The notes: generated by a model not told the origin, from the letters alone. 64,000 bases of DNA from Streptomyces nitrosporeus (GCF_008704555.1 NZ_CP023702.1:7238001-7302000), one strand, 5' to 3'. Shown: positions 49,592 through 61,746, counted from the first letter of the stretch. A program made the numbers and translations.

Positions 49592-51979
49592 ATGACCAGC
49601 ACCCCCCGCACGCCCCCGGCGGACGTGCTCTCCGCCGCCGAGGTCGCGGACCTCGACGCCCACTGGCGGGCCGCCAACTACCTGTCCGTGGGCCAGATCT
49701 ACCTGATGGCCAACCCCCTCCTGACCGAACCCCTCGCGCCGGAGCACATCAAGCCGCGCCTGCTGGGCCACTGGGGCACCTCGCCCGGACTGAACCTGGT
49801 GCACACCCACCTCAACCGGGTGATCAAGGCGCGCGGCCTGAGCGCGCTCTGCGTCTGGGGGCCCGGCCACGGCGGCCCCGCCGTGCTCGCCAACTCCTGG
49901 CTGGAGGGCAGCTACTCCGAGACGTACCCCGGCATCGGCCGCGACGCCGCCGGGATGGGCGCGCTGTTCAAGCAGTTCTCCTTCCCCGGCGGCGTCCCCA
50001 GCCACGTCGCCCCCGAGACACCCGGCTCCATCCACGAAGGCGGTGAACTGGGGTACGCGCTCACCCACGCCTACGGTGCGGCCTTCGACCACCCGGACCT
50101 GGTGGTGGCCTGCGTGATCGGCGACGGCGAGGCCGAGACGGGGCCGCTCGCGGCGTCCTGGCACTCGAACAAGTTCCTCGACCCCGTCCACGACGGCGCG
50201 GTCCTGCCGATCCTCCACCTCAACGGCTACAAGATCGCGAACCCGACGGTGCTCGCCCGGCTGCCCGAGGACGAACTCGACGCCCTGCTGCGCGGCTACG
50301 GACACGACCCGCTCCATGTCGAGGGCGACGAGCCCGAGGCCGTGCACCGCGCGCTGGCCGCGGCCCTCGACCTCGCACTCGACCGGATCGCCGCCGTCCG
50401 GCGGGCGGCCCGCGAGGACGGTGTGACCGAACGCCCCCGCTGGCCGCTGATCGTGCTCCGTACCCCCAAGGGCTGGACCGGGCCGAAGGAGGTCGACGGG
50501 CTCCCCGTCGAAGGGACCTGGCGCGCCCACCAGGTCCCGCTGCCCGGCGTCCGGGACGACCCGGACCATCTGCGCGCACTGGAGGCGTGGATGCGCTCCT
50601 ACCGGCCGGAGGAACTCTTCGACCCCTCGGGCCGGCCCACCGCACAGGTCCTCAGGTACGTCCCCGAGGGACCCGCCCGGCTCGGCGCGACGCCGTACGC
50701 CAACGGCGGGCTCCTCCTGAGGGACCTGCCCCTGCCGCCCCTGGAGGACCACGCCGTGCCCATCGACCGGCCCGGCACCGCCCTGCACGAGCCGACCCGC
50801 GTCCTCGGCGGCCTGCTCGAAGAGGTCATGGCGGCCACCGCCGGACGCAGGGACTTCCGGGTCGTGGGCCCCGACGAGACCGCCTCCAACCGCCTCGACG
50901 CGCTGTACGAGGCCACCGGCAAGGCATGGCAGGCCAGGACGCTCCCCACGGACGAACACCTCTCCCGCGACGGCCGCGTGATGGAGGTGCTCTCCGAACA
51001 CCTCTGCCAGGGCTGGCTGGAGGGCTACCTGCTGACCGGACGGCACGGTCTGTTCTCCTCCTACGAGGCCTTCGCCCACATCGTCGACTCGATGGTCAAC
51101 CAGCACATCAAGTGGCTGCGTACCTCGCGCCGGCTCCCCTGGCGCAGGCCCATCGCCTCACTGAACTACCTGCTCACCTCGCACGTCTGGCGCCAGGACC
51201 ACAACGGCTTCTCCCACCAGGACCCCGGTTTCGTCGACCACGTCCTCAACAAGTCGCCCGAGGTGGTGCGCGTCTACCTGCCGCCGGACGCCAACACCCT
51301 GCTGGTCACCGCCGGGCACGTCCTCGCCAGCCGCGACTACGTCAACGTGGTCGTCGCCGGGAAGCAGCCGGGCTTCGACTGGCTCACCCTCGACCAGGCG
51401 CGCGCCCACTGCGCGCGGGGGGCCGGGGCGTGGGAGTGGGCCGGCACCGAGGACGGCGGCCGCGAGCCCGACGTCGTGCTCGCCTGCGCCGGGGACGTCC
51501 CCACCCTGGAGACGCTGGCCGCCGCGAGCCTGCTGCGGCACCATCTGCCGGAACTGGCCGTCCGGGTGGTGAACGTGGTGGACATGACACGGCTGCTGCC
51601 GCACGGGGAGCACCCCCACGGGATGCCCGACGCGGAGTACGACGCCCTGTTCACCCGGGACAAGCCCGTGATCTTCGCCTACCACGGCTACCCGTGGCTG
51701 GTGCACCGGCTCGCCTACCGGCGGGCCGGCCACCCGCATCTGCACGTGCGCGGCTACAAGGAGGAGGGGACCACCACCACACCCTTCGACATGGTGGTCC
51801 GCAACGACCTGGACCGCTACCGGCTGGTCATGGACGTCATCGACCGGGTGCCCGGACTGGGCGTACGGGCCGTCGCCCTGCGCCAGGCGATGGCGGACGT
51901 CCGCACCCGCCACCACGACTGGATCCGGGAACACGGCACGGACCTGCCCGAGGTGGCCGACTGGTCCTGGGACGGCTGA
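49592..51979 (+). CDS. Xylulose-5-phosphate/fructose-6-phosphate phosphoketolase
   Basis: This 795-residue protein has full phosphoketolase length. N-terminal WRAANYLSVGQIYL, GHWGTSPGLN and WGPGHGGPA are present, as are the thiamine-diphosphate site VIGDGEAETGPLAASWH, HLNGYKIANPT and HEPTRVLG. The C-terminal EGTTTTPFDM and NDLDRYRL complete the family pattern. It splits xylulose-5-P or fructose-6-P to acetyl-phosphate and a triose or erythrose phosphate. No acetate kinase gene is adjacent. Confidence 0.96.
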   Translation: MTSTPRTPPADVLSAAEVADLDAHWRAANYLSVGQIYLMANPLLTEPLAPEHIKPRLLGHWGTSPGLNLVHTHLNRVIKARGLSALCVWGPGHGGPAVLANSWLEGSYSETYPGIGRDAAGMGALFKQFSFPGGVPSHVAPETPGSIHEGGELGYALTHAYGAAFDHPDLVVACVIGDGEAETGPLAASWHSNKFLDPVHDGAVLPILHLNGYKIANPTVLARLPEDELDALLRGYGHDPLHVEGDEPEAVHRALAAALDLALDRIAAVRRAAREDGVTERPRWPLIVLRTPKGWTGPKEVDGLPVEGTWRAHQVPLPGVRDDPDHLRALEAWMRSYRPEELFDPSGRPTAQVLRYVPEGPARLGATPYANGGLLLRDLPLPPLEDHAVPIDRPGTALHEPTRVLGGLLEEVMAATAGRRDFRVVGPDETASNRLDALYEATGKAWQARTLPTDEHLSRDGRVMEVLSEHLCQGWLEGYLLTGRHGLFSSYEAFAHIVDSMVNQHIKWLRTSRRLPWRRPIASLNYLLTSHVWRQDHNGFSHQDPGFVDHVLNKSPEVVRVYLPPDANTLLVTAGHVLASRDYVNVVVAGKQPGFDWLTLDQARAHCARGAGAWEWAGTEDGGREPDVVLACAGDVPTLETLAAASLLRHHLPELAVRVVNVVDMTRLLPHGEHPHGMPDAEYDALFTRDKPVIFAYHGYPWLVHRLAYRRAGHPHLHVRGYKEEGTTTTPFDMVVRNDLDRYRLVMDVIDRVPGLGVRAVALRQAMADVRTRHHDWIREHGTDLPEVADWSWDG

Positions 51980-51997
51980 GGCACCGTCACGGAAGAA

Positions 51998-52031
51998 GGG
52001 GCCGGCCCGCCCCGGTGCGCGGGCCGGCCCC
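51998..52031. terminator. Bidirectional terminator between phosphoketolase and baeRF-like gene
   Basis: Perfect 13-bp inverted repeat (GGGGCCGGCCCGC / GCGGGCCGGCCCC) with an 8-base loop. Confidence 0.88.
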
Positions 52032-52099
52032 GGTGCGTCCGGCGTTCCGTGATCCGCGGCCGGGGCGCCGCCCCGCGGCCCGGCGCGCCTTCGGAACCG

Positions 52100-53215
52100 T
52101 CAGAAGCGCAGGACGGCCGCCACGCGTCCGTGGTCGGCGAGCGAGTCGTCGGCGACGAACACCGCCTCACCGCCGTTGTCCAGCACCGTCTCGATGAGCT
52201 CGTCCACGATGTCCTCGCGGACCTCCTCGTCCCCCGGAGCGACGTCCGCCGGATCCACGGCCACCAGATGCCCCTCGGTGACCCTGACCGTCCGCTGGAA
52301 GTGCTCCTCGACCGCGACGAGTCCCACCCGCCCCTCCTTCGCGGCCGCCCAGACCTCGTCCAGGCCGCCCGCGAAGGTCTTCGCACCGCGTGCGGCGTCG
52401 AGCCGGTCCCGTACGGCTGCGGCCCCCTGCGCGCGCCAGTCCTCCAGTGCGGTCTCCAGCTCGCGGGACAGCTCCGCCGCGGTCGTCTCCGCGGTGGTCC
52501 CCTTCGCGACCTTGCAGGCAGCGGTCCGGGCGCACTCGCCGACGTCCTCCAGCAGGGAGAGCGCCTGCGGCAGACCGATGAGGAACAGCGGACGGGGATC
52601 GGCGGCCAGCACTCCGCGCAGCCTCTCGTCGACCGTGCGGAAGAAGCTGCGGGTGTCCTCGCTGACGTAGATGCTCGGCGCGTCTCCGCTGCGGGCCTGG
52701 CGCTCCGGGTCGAAGTTCTCGTGCGGAGGGCTCAGCGGGAAGCCCCGCCCCTTCTCCTCACGCAGCCCCTCGACCGTGCCGGACCACAGCGCCGCGTGCT
52801 CGGCGGAGAAGTTCAGCACCCAGAACAGCTGCGCTCCCGCCTTGGCCGCGACCAGGTTGCGCGTGAGGTAGGAGTCGCTGAGGACCACACGCTCCGGCGC
52901 GGTGCGGGGCAGCCGCCAGATCTGGTACTCGTCCGCGTCGGCCAGGACGACCAGGGACTCCAGGGCGCGGCGCTGGTCGACGTCGGTGACCGCGCGTTCC
53001 AGCTGGGCCTTCACGGCGTCCCCGGCCTCCCGGCTCACCCGGGGGTCGGCGTCCAGCCGGTTGCCGGCCTCCGCCACCAGGTTGCGCAGCCGTACCGCGT
53101 CCTGGGCGTTGTCGGGGGCCCGGCGGTGGGTCGGCATCGTCAGGGACAGGGCCGGATAGGGCCGGGTCGCCCGAAGTCTCTGCAGCGTGCCGGCGGTCAG
53201 GGCGTCCGTATCCAT
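52100..53215 (-). CDS. baeRF3-like (archaeo-eukaryotic release factor-like) protein
   Basis: This is a 371-residue protein with an excellent GGAGGGA site. The N-terminal third (TRPYPALSLTMPTHRRAPDNAQDAVRLRNL) and the central VLSDSYLTRNLVAAKAGAQLFWVLNFS match the family annotated as 'baeRF family protein 3', sometimes misnamed chemotaxis protein. The C-terminus (GLVAVEEHFQRTV, GGEAVFVADDSLADHGRVAAVLRF) resembles the eRF1 domain 3 fold. The family is proposed to act on stalled ribosomes or in stress; that is untested for this group. An AT-rich promoter lies at 53284-53330. Confidence 0.8.
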   Translation of the reverse strand: MDTDALTAGTLQRLRATRPYPALSLTMPTHRRAPDNAQDAVRLRNLVAEAGNRLDADPRVSREAGDAVKAQLERAVTDVDQRRALESLVVLADADEYQIWRLPRTAPERVVLSDSYLTRNLVAAKAGAQLFWVLNFSAEHAALWSGTVEGLREEKGRGFPLSPPHENFDPERQARSGDAPSIYVSEDTRSFFRTVDERLRGVLAADPRPLFLIGLPQALSLLEDVGECARTAACKVAKGTTAETTAAELSRELETALEDWRAQGAAAVRDRLDAARGAKTFAGGLDEVWAAAKEGRVGLVAVEEHFQRTVRVTEGHLVAVDPADVAPGDEEVREDIVDELIETVLDNGGEAVFVADDSLADHGRVAAVLRF

Positions 53216-53408
53216 GTTCCCTCCGGAGGGCTCGGGGTTCGCGGAGCCGGGACCGCTCCGTGGCGGAGCGGACGGCTCGACGTGTCAATTCATACCTTTT
53301 GATCCTAATATGGGCGAATTATTCTCTTGTTCCTGCCGGGCGCTGCCATCGTCGCCGCCGCCGGGGCGCGGGAGGTCTTCGGGCGCGACGCGGAGTGACC
53401 GCACGCGC

Positions 53409-53454
53409 CACGGGGCCGGGGAGCGGGGCATCGCCCCGGCACCCCGGCCCCGTG
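53409..53454. terminator. Terminator after the endonuclease gene
   Basis: 13-bp perfect arms (CACGGGGCCGGGG / CCCCGGCCCCGTG) enclosing a smaller inner stem, directly downstream of the endonuclease stop on the minus strand. Confidence 0.85.
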
Positions 53455-53464
53455 CCGTGTCCGT

Positions 53465-54274
53465 CTACCAGATCGCCTCGACCCATTCCGGGTGGTCTAT
53501 GAACGGGTTCCGGTTGTGCTGGAACCGGTCGAATATGACCTGGTTGCGGTTCTTCTCGAAGCTGTCCGGCGGGTCCTCCTGGTTCCACTGCTTCAGGACC
53601 GACAGCCGGCCGATGTACGGAGCGGACCCGTTGCCCACCCTGTCGTTCGGTTCCAGGTCGGCGAAGGCGTCGTCGCCCTCGTACCGGACGGCCATGTAGA
53701 GGATCATGCGGGCGACGTCGCCCTTGACCGCGTCGCGGGGCTCGAAGGAGTCGCCGTCGGTGTAGTTGCCGGGAGCGCCCGCCACGGCGCTCCCGCCGTT
53801 GTCGAAGTCCTTGTTGCCGCGGACCGAGTTGACCTGGACGTCCGTCGGCCGCAGATGGTGGATGTCGGTGCCGGGACCGGTCGCGGTGCCGAAGCCGCCG
53901 TGCGACTTGGCCCAGACGTGTTCCCGGTTCCAGTCGCCGACGTTGCCGCCGTTGTCGTTCTTCGACTGCGAGCGGCCGGTGTACAGGAGGATCACGCTGG
54001 AGGGGTCGGAGGGATCCTCGTCGGTGGCCTTGAGGGCGTCCCAGACCTGGGAGTAGGAGAGCTTCGTCTGGTCGCTGACGATGGTGTGCAGCGAGCTCTT
54101 GAGCGCGGCGCCGGTCCTGCCGAGCGCGTCCCGGTAGTAGGTGTCGTCGAGGGCGGCGGCGGAGTTCCCGGCGGTCGCGGCGGCCGGCGCGGCGGCCGCG
54201 AGGCCGGTGAGCACGGCGACCGAGGCGATGGCCGCCAGCAGTGGACGCGCGTAGATACGGCGGTGGACGGACAT
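53465..54274 (-). CDS. Secreted endonuclease I family nuclease
   Basis: This 269-residue protein starts at ATG 54274 (GGAGAGGAC site). The Sec signal peptide ends near residue 34 (APAAATA). The endonuclease I domain shows the beta-beta-alpha metal motif DWNREHVWAKSHG, then TDIHHLRPTDVQVNSVRGN and GDVARMILYMAVRY. Such enzymes degrade extracellular DNA or RNA for nutrient recovery. No inhibitor gene is next to it, as expected for an exported nuclease. Confidence 0.93.
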   Translation of the reverse strand: MSVHRRIYARPLLAAIASVAVLTGLAAAAPAAATAGNSAAALDDTYYRDALGRTGAALKSSLHTIVSDQTKLSYSQVWDALKATDEDPSDPSSVILLYTGRSQSKNDNGGNVGDWNREHVWAKSHGGFGTATGPGTDIHHLRPTDVQVNSVRGNKDFDNGGSAVAGAPGNYTDGDSFEPRDAVKGDVARMILYMAVRYEGDDAFADLEPNDRVGNGSAPYIGRLSVLKQWNQEDPPDSFEKNRNQVIFDRFQHNRNPFIDHPEWVEAIW

Positions 54275-54509
54275 GGGGGTGTCCTCTCCGGGCAGGGGGC
54301 GGTCCGCTCCGCCGCCACCGGGGTGCGTGGGGGAGCGGTGCCGGGGGGCGGTCTGTGGTCTGCCGGGAGCTTGGCACACGCGGAGTACCGGTCGTGTGAA
54401 CGTTGCGTATTCATCATGTGCAAGTCAAGTGACGCCTTCCGGCGGTCCCGGCCTCGGATGCAGGGAAGCCGTTCCGGCGCGAGAATTACCGCAAGGACGA
54501 GGAGGCGGT

Positions 54510-54722
54510 ATGAGCGAAGAGTCCGAATCCACATCCGTATCCGGGCGGAGCGGCCCGGGGGGCACCCCCGACCGTCTGCTGCACACCGGCGGAAGCGAAC
54601 AGCCCTCCGCGGAGGACCTGGTTCTCGCGTCGGGACGGGATCTGACCCCGGAAAATCTCGCGTGGGCCGAGCGCAGGCTGGCCCAGGAGGGCAGGACGGC
54701 CGTCGACAAACGGCTCCCGTGA
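54510..54722 (+). CDS. Small conserved-looking hydrophilic protein (70 residues)
   Basis: The ATG at 54510 follows GAGGAGGCGG. The N-terminal half is disordered and Ser/Gly-rich. The C-terminal 35 residues (LTPENLAWAERRLAQEGRTAVDKRLP) form an amphipathic helix. No domain recognised, no signal. The strong ribosome site and good codon use argue it is real. Confidence 0.6.
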   Translation: MSEESESTSVSGRSGPGGTPDRLLHTGGSEQPSAEDLVLASGRDLTPENLAWAERRLAQEGRTAVDKRLP

Positions 54723-54811
54723 GACCGGAGCCGCCCTCAGCGGCCCGTGCGGGACGGCCGGGGCGGGGAGCGTGCGTGACGCTCCCCGCCCTCGGCTAGC
54801 CTGGACGCGAT

Positions 54812-55969
54812 ATGAACCGTTTGACGACGTCCGCGGGCGAACTCGGCCTCGCACGCTTCCCCGAGAACCCCCGCGACCCGCTCCGTGCGTGGGACGCGGC
54901 CGACGAGTACCTGCTGCGGCGGCTGGACGGCGCGGACGGCGGTGACCCGGTCGCCGTCACGGGCACCGTCGCCGTGGTCGGCGACCGCTGGGGAGCCCTC
55001 GCCACGGCGCTGGCCGGGCACCGCCCCGTACAGATCACGGACTCCTACCTCGGGCAGCGGGCCACCTCCGCCAACCTCGCGCGCAACGGCATCGGCCCGG
55101 ACGCGGTACGGATGCTCTCGGCGCGCGACACCCCGCCGGAGCGGATCGACCTCCTGCTCGTACGGGTGCCGAAGAGCCTCGCGCTGCTGGAGGACCAGCT
55201 GCACCGGCTGGCCCCGGCCGTGCACGCGGGGACCGTCGTGATCGGCACCGGCATGGTGAAGGAGATCCACACCTCCACCCTCCAGCTCTTCGAACGGCTC
55301 ATCGGCCCCACCCGCACCTCGCTCGCGGTGAAGAAGGCCAGGCTCATCCTCTGCACCCCCGACCCTTCGCTGCCGCGCACCCCGAGCCCCTGGCCCCACC
55401 GCTACGAGCTGCCCGGGGACATCGGCGTCATGGCGGGCCGGACCGTCACCAACCACGCGGGCATCTTCTGCGCCGAGCGGCTGGACATCGGCACCCGGTT
55501 CTTCCTGGGCCACCTGCCCGCCCGTACCGGACCCGACCGCGTCGTGGACCTCGGCTGCGGCAACGGCGTCGTGGGCACCGCCGCCGCGCTGGCCAACCCC
55601 GGGGCCGCGCTCACCTTCATAGACGAGTCGTACCAGGCCCTCGCCTCCGCGGAGGAGACCTTCCGCGCCAACACGCCCGCCGGCGCCGAGGCACGCTTCG
55701 TGGCCGGCGACGCGATGACGGACGTACCCCCCGGGAGCGTCGACCTGGTCCTCAGCAACCCGCCCTTCCACTCGCACCAGGCGGTCACCGACGCCACCGC
55801 CCGCAGCATGTTCCACGGAGCCCGCGCCGCGCTGCGCCCCGGCGGTGAGCTGTGGGTGGTCGGCAACAGGCACCTCGGTTACCACACCCAGCTGCGGCGG
55901 ATCTTCGGCAACTGCGCCACCGTGGCCGGCGACCCGAAGTTCGTCGTCCTGCGGGCCGTCCGGCGCTGA
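54812..55969 (+). CDS. RlmG/RsmC-like rRNA guanine-N2 methyltransferase
   Basis: This is a 385-residue two-domain protein. The N-terminal domain begins FPENPRDPLRAWDAADEYLLRRL, as in RlmG (YgjO). The C-terminal SAM domain has VVDLGCGNGVVGTAAA and the catalytic NPPFHSHQAV. It should methylate guanine N2 in 23S (G1835) or 16S rRNA; the N-terminus favours RlmG. There is no clear ribosome site; TAGCCT lies about ten bases upstream of the ATG, suggesting a very short leader. Confidence 0.85.
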   Translation: MNRLTTSAGELGLARFPENPRDPLRAWDAADEYLLRRLDGADGGDPVAVTGTVAVVGDRWGALATALAGHRPVQITDSYLGQRATSANLARNGIGPDAVRMLSARDTPPERIDLLLVRVPKSLALLEDQLHRLAPAVHAGTVVIGTGMVKEIHTSTLQLFERLIGPTRTSLAVKKARLILCTPDPSLPRTPSPWPHRYELPGDIGVMAGRTVTNHAGIFCAERLDIGTRFFLGHLPARTGPDRVVDLGCGNGVVGTAAALANPGAALTFIDESYQALASAEETFRANTPAGAEARFVAGDAMTDVPPGSVDLVLSNPPFHSHQAVTDATARSMFHGARAALRPGGELWVVGNRHLGYHTQLRRIFGNCATVAGDPKFVVLRAVRR

Positions 55970-56067
55970 GCGGCCGCGGCCTACGCGCACCGCCGCCGCG
56001 CAGCCATACTGGGGGCGACGGCCCTCCGGGCCCCGCCGTTCCATCCCCGAGCGGAAGGCACGAGCCG

Positions 56068-56955
56068 ATGAGCCACGCCGATCCGGGCCTGTTCGGACCC
56101 CGGTCCGTCACCTGGCAGCTGCACGCCGACCCCATGATGTGGGTCGCCGGCGTACGCGCCCTCTACCTCCAGGCCCTGCACCCGCGAGCCGTACGCGGCG
56201 TCATGGAGAACTCCGACTTCCGCGAGGACGCCTGGGGGCGGCTGATGCGCACGGCCGGTTTCGTCGGCACCCTCACCTACGGCACCACGGCCGCCGCCGA
56301 GAAGTACGGCGCACGGGTACGCGGCATCCACCGCCGGCTGAAGGCCACCGACCCGGACACCGGCGAGACCTACGGCGTCGACGAACCCGGCCTGCTGCTC
56401 TGGGTGCACTGCGCCGAGGCCGACTCCTACCTCCAGGTCCTGCGCCGCTCCGGCTACCCGCTCACCGACGCCCAGGCCGACCGCTATCTGGACGAACAGC
56501 GTGTGTCCGCGCGCCTGGTCGGCCTCGACCCGTCCGGGGTCCCCGCCACCACCGGGGCGATGCGGGCCTACTTCGCCGGGGTCCGCCCGCGACTCGCCGC
56601 CGGGGCGGACGCCCGGGAGGTCGACGACTTCCTGCACGACCCGCCCGTGCACGTTCTGCTGGCACCCGCACGGGCACTGCTGTGGCGGCGGGTGGCGGAA
56701 CTCGCCTACGACTCGCTGCCCCCGTACGCCCACGCCCTGTACGGCAGGCCCGCACCGCCCCCGGCGGCCGTCGACCGCCGTCTGCGCGCCACCGGAAGGA
56801 CGCTGCGCGCCGTCCCCGCACGTCTGCGGTGGTCCCTGCCGCCGGGGCACGTCCTGGGAGCGATGCGCCGGCTCGGCCCGGGCAGCCGCCCCTCCCCGCA
56901 CGGGCCGCCCGGACCGGCCGCCATACTGGACGGGCCGGGGAGGGCGCGGGAGTAG
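56068..56955 (+). CDS. MpaB-like oxygenase (DUF2236)
   Basis: This is a 295-residue protein with the signature of the latex-clearing/MpaB family: MMWVAGVRALYLQALHPRAVRGVMENSDF, FVGTLTYGTT, LLLWVHCAEADSYL, and a helical C-terminus (WRRVAELAYDSLPPYAHALYG). Family members bind haem b through His; the His in LHPRAV is the likely ligand. Substrates of most bacterial members are unknown. Confidence 0.88.
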   Translation: MSHADPGLFGPRSVTWQLHADPMMWVAGVRALYLQALHPRAVRGVMENSDFREDAWGRLMRTAGFVGTLTYGTTAAAEKYGARVRGIHRRLKATDPDTGETYGVDEPGLLLWVHCAEADSYLQVLRRSGYPLTDAQADRYLDEQRVSARLVGLDPSGVPATTGAMRAYFAGVRPRLAAGADAREVDDFLHDPPVHVLLAPARALLWRRVAELAYDSLPPYAHALYGRPAPPPAAVDRRLRATGRTLRAVPARLRWSLPPGHVLGAMRRLGPGSRPSPHGPPGPAAILDGPGRARE

Positions 56956-56982
56956 GCGACACGACGGGGGCGACTGCGGGAG

Positions 56983-59211
<2,229 letters not shown>

Positions 59212-59274
59212 CGTAGCGTCAAGTTTTCTGCGGAGGCGGAAGCGGAAGAGCCGGCCCGGCGGCGGGACGGCCCC

Positions 59275-59882
59275 TCAGGCGCGGGCCCGGTAGAGATCGC
59301 GGAGCAGGGCGATCTCGGCCCCGTGGTGCAGCACTTCCTGGTTCACCCACCACACCGTGGAGAGGAACGGGTCCTCCGGATCGCTGCCGTACGGATAGGA
59401 GCAGTACCCCACGGTGTCGAGCGCGCTGTCGTCGGCCCCGAGCAGGACCGCCCGCCAGGCGCCGGCCCCCGCCTCGAAGGCCGCGACCGCGCCGGCGGCG
59501 TCACCGGCGGTCCGGTAGTCCTCCCGGGTCGGAGAGCGGCTCCCGCCGGTGTGGTCGGCGTGCGGCGTCAGCAGCTCGGCGAGGTGGCTCAGACGCCGGG
59601 CCAAGGTGGTGAACGGAGGTGGGGACGGATGGGGAAGGCCGCCGTGTCACGGCCCCACTCGCCCGCCCCGGACAGCGAGGACGCGCCCGGCCCCGGACCC
59701 CCAAAACGGCGGCGGACCGACCAGCACCCGGGGACCGGCTCCCGGAAGAACTCCTCGTCCGTCAAGGCGGGCACGGGTACATCCGTTCCGTTGCCGCTGT
59801 CGGCGGACGGACCCGTGATCCGTTTCACCAGCCGTTCGCAGGACCGGTCAAGCAGCGGGGCCGGCCGTGCGGGCGCCGTCAT
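59275..59882 (-). pseudogene. DinB-family gene broken by a one-base frameshift
   Basis: ATG 59882 with GGAGAACC opens a frame giving LDRSCERLVKRITGP and PALTDEEFFREPVPGCWSVRR, typical of the DinB/DUF664 N-terminus. It runs out of frame near 59620. A second frame carries PPPFTTLARRLSHLAELLTPHADH and STVWWVNQEVLHHGAEIALLRDLY, the conserved remainder with the metal-site His residues. Joining them needs a single-base correction. Either a recent null mutation or a sequencing error in a C-rich run. Confidence 0.75.
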
Positions 59883-60016
59883 GGTTCTCCAGGGGCCGGG
59901 GAGAGGATCATCCGTACGAACCCTCCCACAGCGCCCGCGCGTTCCGTACCGGTTTCCGGGGCGCGGCGGTGCCACGCGGCCTGGCCGCTCCCGGGCCCGC
60001 CGTGTTACCAAGGGGC

Positions 60017-61591
60017 ATGTCCGCAGCAGAGACCCCCTCACCCGGCAGGCCCGCGCACGGCGGCTACGACGTGGTGGTCGTCGGAGGCGGCCACAACGGC
60101 CTGGTGGCCGCCGCCTACCTCGCCCGCGCCGGCCGGTCCGTCCTCGTCCTGGAACGCCTCGCCCGCACCGGCGGCGCGGCGGTCTCCACCCGGACGTTCC
60201 GGGGCGTCGACGCCCGGCTCTCCCGCTACTCCTACCTCGTCTCGCTGTTCCCGCGGAAGATCGTCGACGACCTCGGCCTCGGCTTCACCGTGCGCAGGCG
60301 CACCGTCTCCTCGTACACACCCGCCCTGCGGAACGGCCGGCCCGGCGGACTGCTGGCCGGGGGGCCGGGGACCAGGGAATCCTTCGCCCGGCTCACCGGC
60401 GGCGAGAGGGAGTACGAGTCCTGGCTGCGGTTCCACGCGATGACCCGGCGGGTCGCCGGGCGGGTCTTCCCGACGCTCACCGAACCCCTGCCCGGCCGCG
60501 ACGCGCTGCGGGCCCGCGTCGACGACCCCGACGCCTGGCGCGCGCTGTTCGAGGAGCCCCTGGGAGCCGCCGTGGAGGAGTACTTCACCGACGACCTGGT
60601 ACGCGGAGTGGTGCTCACCGACGGGCTGATCGGTACATTCGCCGACGCCCACGACCCGTCGCTGATCCAGAACCGCTGTTTCCTCTACCACGTGATCGGC
60701 GGCTCCACTGGCGACTGGGACGTCCCCGTCGGAGGGATGGGCGCGCTCACGGACGCCCTGGCCGGCGCCGCACGTACGGCGGGGGCCGAGGTCCGGGTGC
60801 TCCACGAGGCGACCCGTATCGACACCGACGGGACCCGGGCCGAGGTCACCGTGCGCTCGGAGTACGGCGAGCAGGTGATCGGTGCCCGGCAGGTCCTGGT
60901 CAACGCCTCACCGCACACCCTGTCCGCGCTGCTCGGCGAGGAACCGCCCGCCCCGGCCGAGGGCTCCCAGCTCAAGGTGAACATGCTGCTCACCCGGCTG
61001 CCGAAGCTGCGGGACCGGTCCGTCGACCCGCGGGACGCGTTCGCCGGCACCTTCCATGTGGCGGAAGGGTACGCGCAGTTGGCACAGGCGTACCGGGAGG
61101 CTGCGGCGGGCCGGCTGCCCGCCGTGCCACCGTCGGAGATCTACTGCCATTCCCTGACCGATCCGTCCGTCCTCGCCCCCGATCTGGCGGCCCGCGGCTA
61201 CCAGACCCTCACCCTGTTCGGTCTGCACACCCCCGCCCGGCTCTTCGCCGAGGACAACGAGACGGCCCGCACGGCCCTGGTGGAGGCGGCCTTCGCACAG
61301 CTCGACGCCCATCTGGAGGAGCCGCTCGCCGACTGCCTGGCCCTCGACGGCGACGGCCGCCCGTGTGTCGAGGCGAAGTCGCCGCTCGACCTCGAACGCG
61401 AACTCGGCCTGCCCGGCGGCCACATCTTCCACGGCGACCTCTCCTTCCCCCACGGCACCGGGACGAGCGGGCGGTGGGGCGTGGAGAGCGCACACGCCAA
61501 TGTGCTGCTCTGCGGCGCGGGGGCGGTGCGGGGCGGCGGGGTCAGCGGGGTGCCGGGCCACAACGCGGCGATGGCGGTACTCGGCCGCTGA
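60017..61591 (+). CDS. CrtI-like FAD-dependent oxidoreductase (phytoene desaturase family)
   Basis: This is a 524-residue protein. The N-terminal dinucleotide motif is VVVVGGGHNGLVAAAYLARAG, followed by VLVLERLARTGGAA; the C-terminus (HIFHGDLSFPHGTG, LLCGAGAVRGGGVSGVPGHNAA) is the family FAD signature. Such 'phytoene dehydrogenase-related' proteins (NDP-like, pyridine nucleotide-disulphide oxidoreductase domain 2) often act outside carotenoid synthesis. No other crt gene is adjacent. ATG 60017 was chosen with an AAGGGG site. Confidence 0.9.
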   Translation: MSAAETPSPGRPAHGGYDVVVVGGGHNGLVAAAYLARAGRSVLVLERLARTGGAAVSTRTFRGVDARLSRYSYLVSLFPRKIVDDLGLGFTVRRRTVSSYTPALRNGRPGGLLAGGPGTRESFARLTGGEREYESWLRFHAMTRRVAGRVFPTLTEPLPGRDALRARVDDPDAWRALFEEPLGAAVEEYFTDDLVRGVVLTDGLIGTFADAHDPSLIQNRCFLYHVIGGSTGDWDVPVGGMGALTDALAGAARTAGAEVRVLHEATRIDTDGTRAEVTVRSEYGEQVIGARQVLVNASPHTLSALLGEEPPAPAEGSQLKVNMLLTRLPKLRDRSVDPRDAFAGTFHVAEGYAQLAQAYREAAAGRLPAVPPSEIYCHSLTDPSVLAPDLAARGYQTLTLFGLHTPARLFAEDNETARTALVEAAFAQLDAHLEEPLADCLALDGDGRPCVEAKSPLDLERELGLPGGHIFHGDLSFPHGTGTSGRWGVESAHANVLLCGAGAVRGGGVSGVPGHNAAMAVLGR

Positions 61592-61746
61592 CCGGGCGCC
61601 CGCCGTGCGGGCCCCGGCCGTGACCACGGCGCGCCGCACCGCCCGGCCGGACGGCCGGACGGTGCGGACACACGGAACAGGGCACGGTGGGTGCGGGGGT
61701 CACCGCGCCCCGTCCCGGCCGGTGGGTGCCTCCCGGCCCGTCGTGG

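Noticed and set aside
47909..51106. 1065-codon minus-strand frame across the ALDH and phosphoketolase genes
   Set aside because: Covers two well-supported plus-strand enzymes and spans their intergenic gap; artefact of codon bias.
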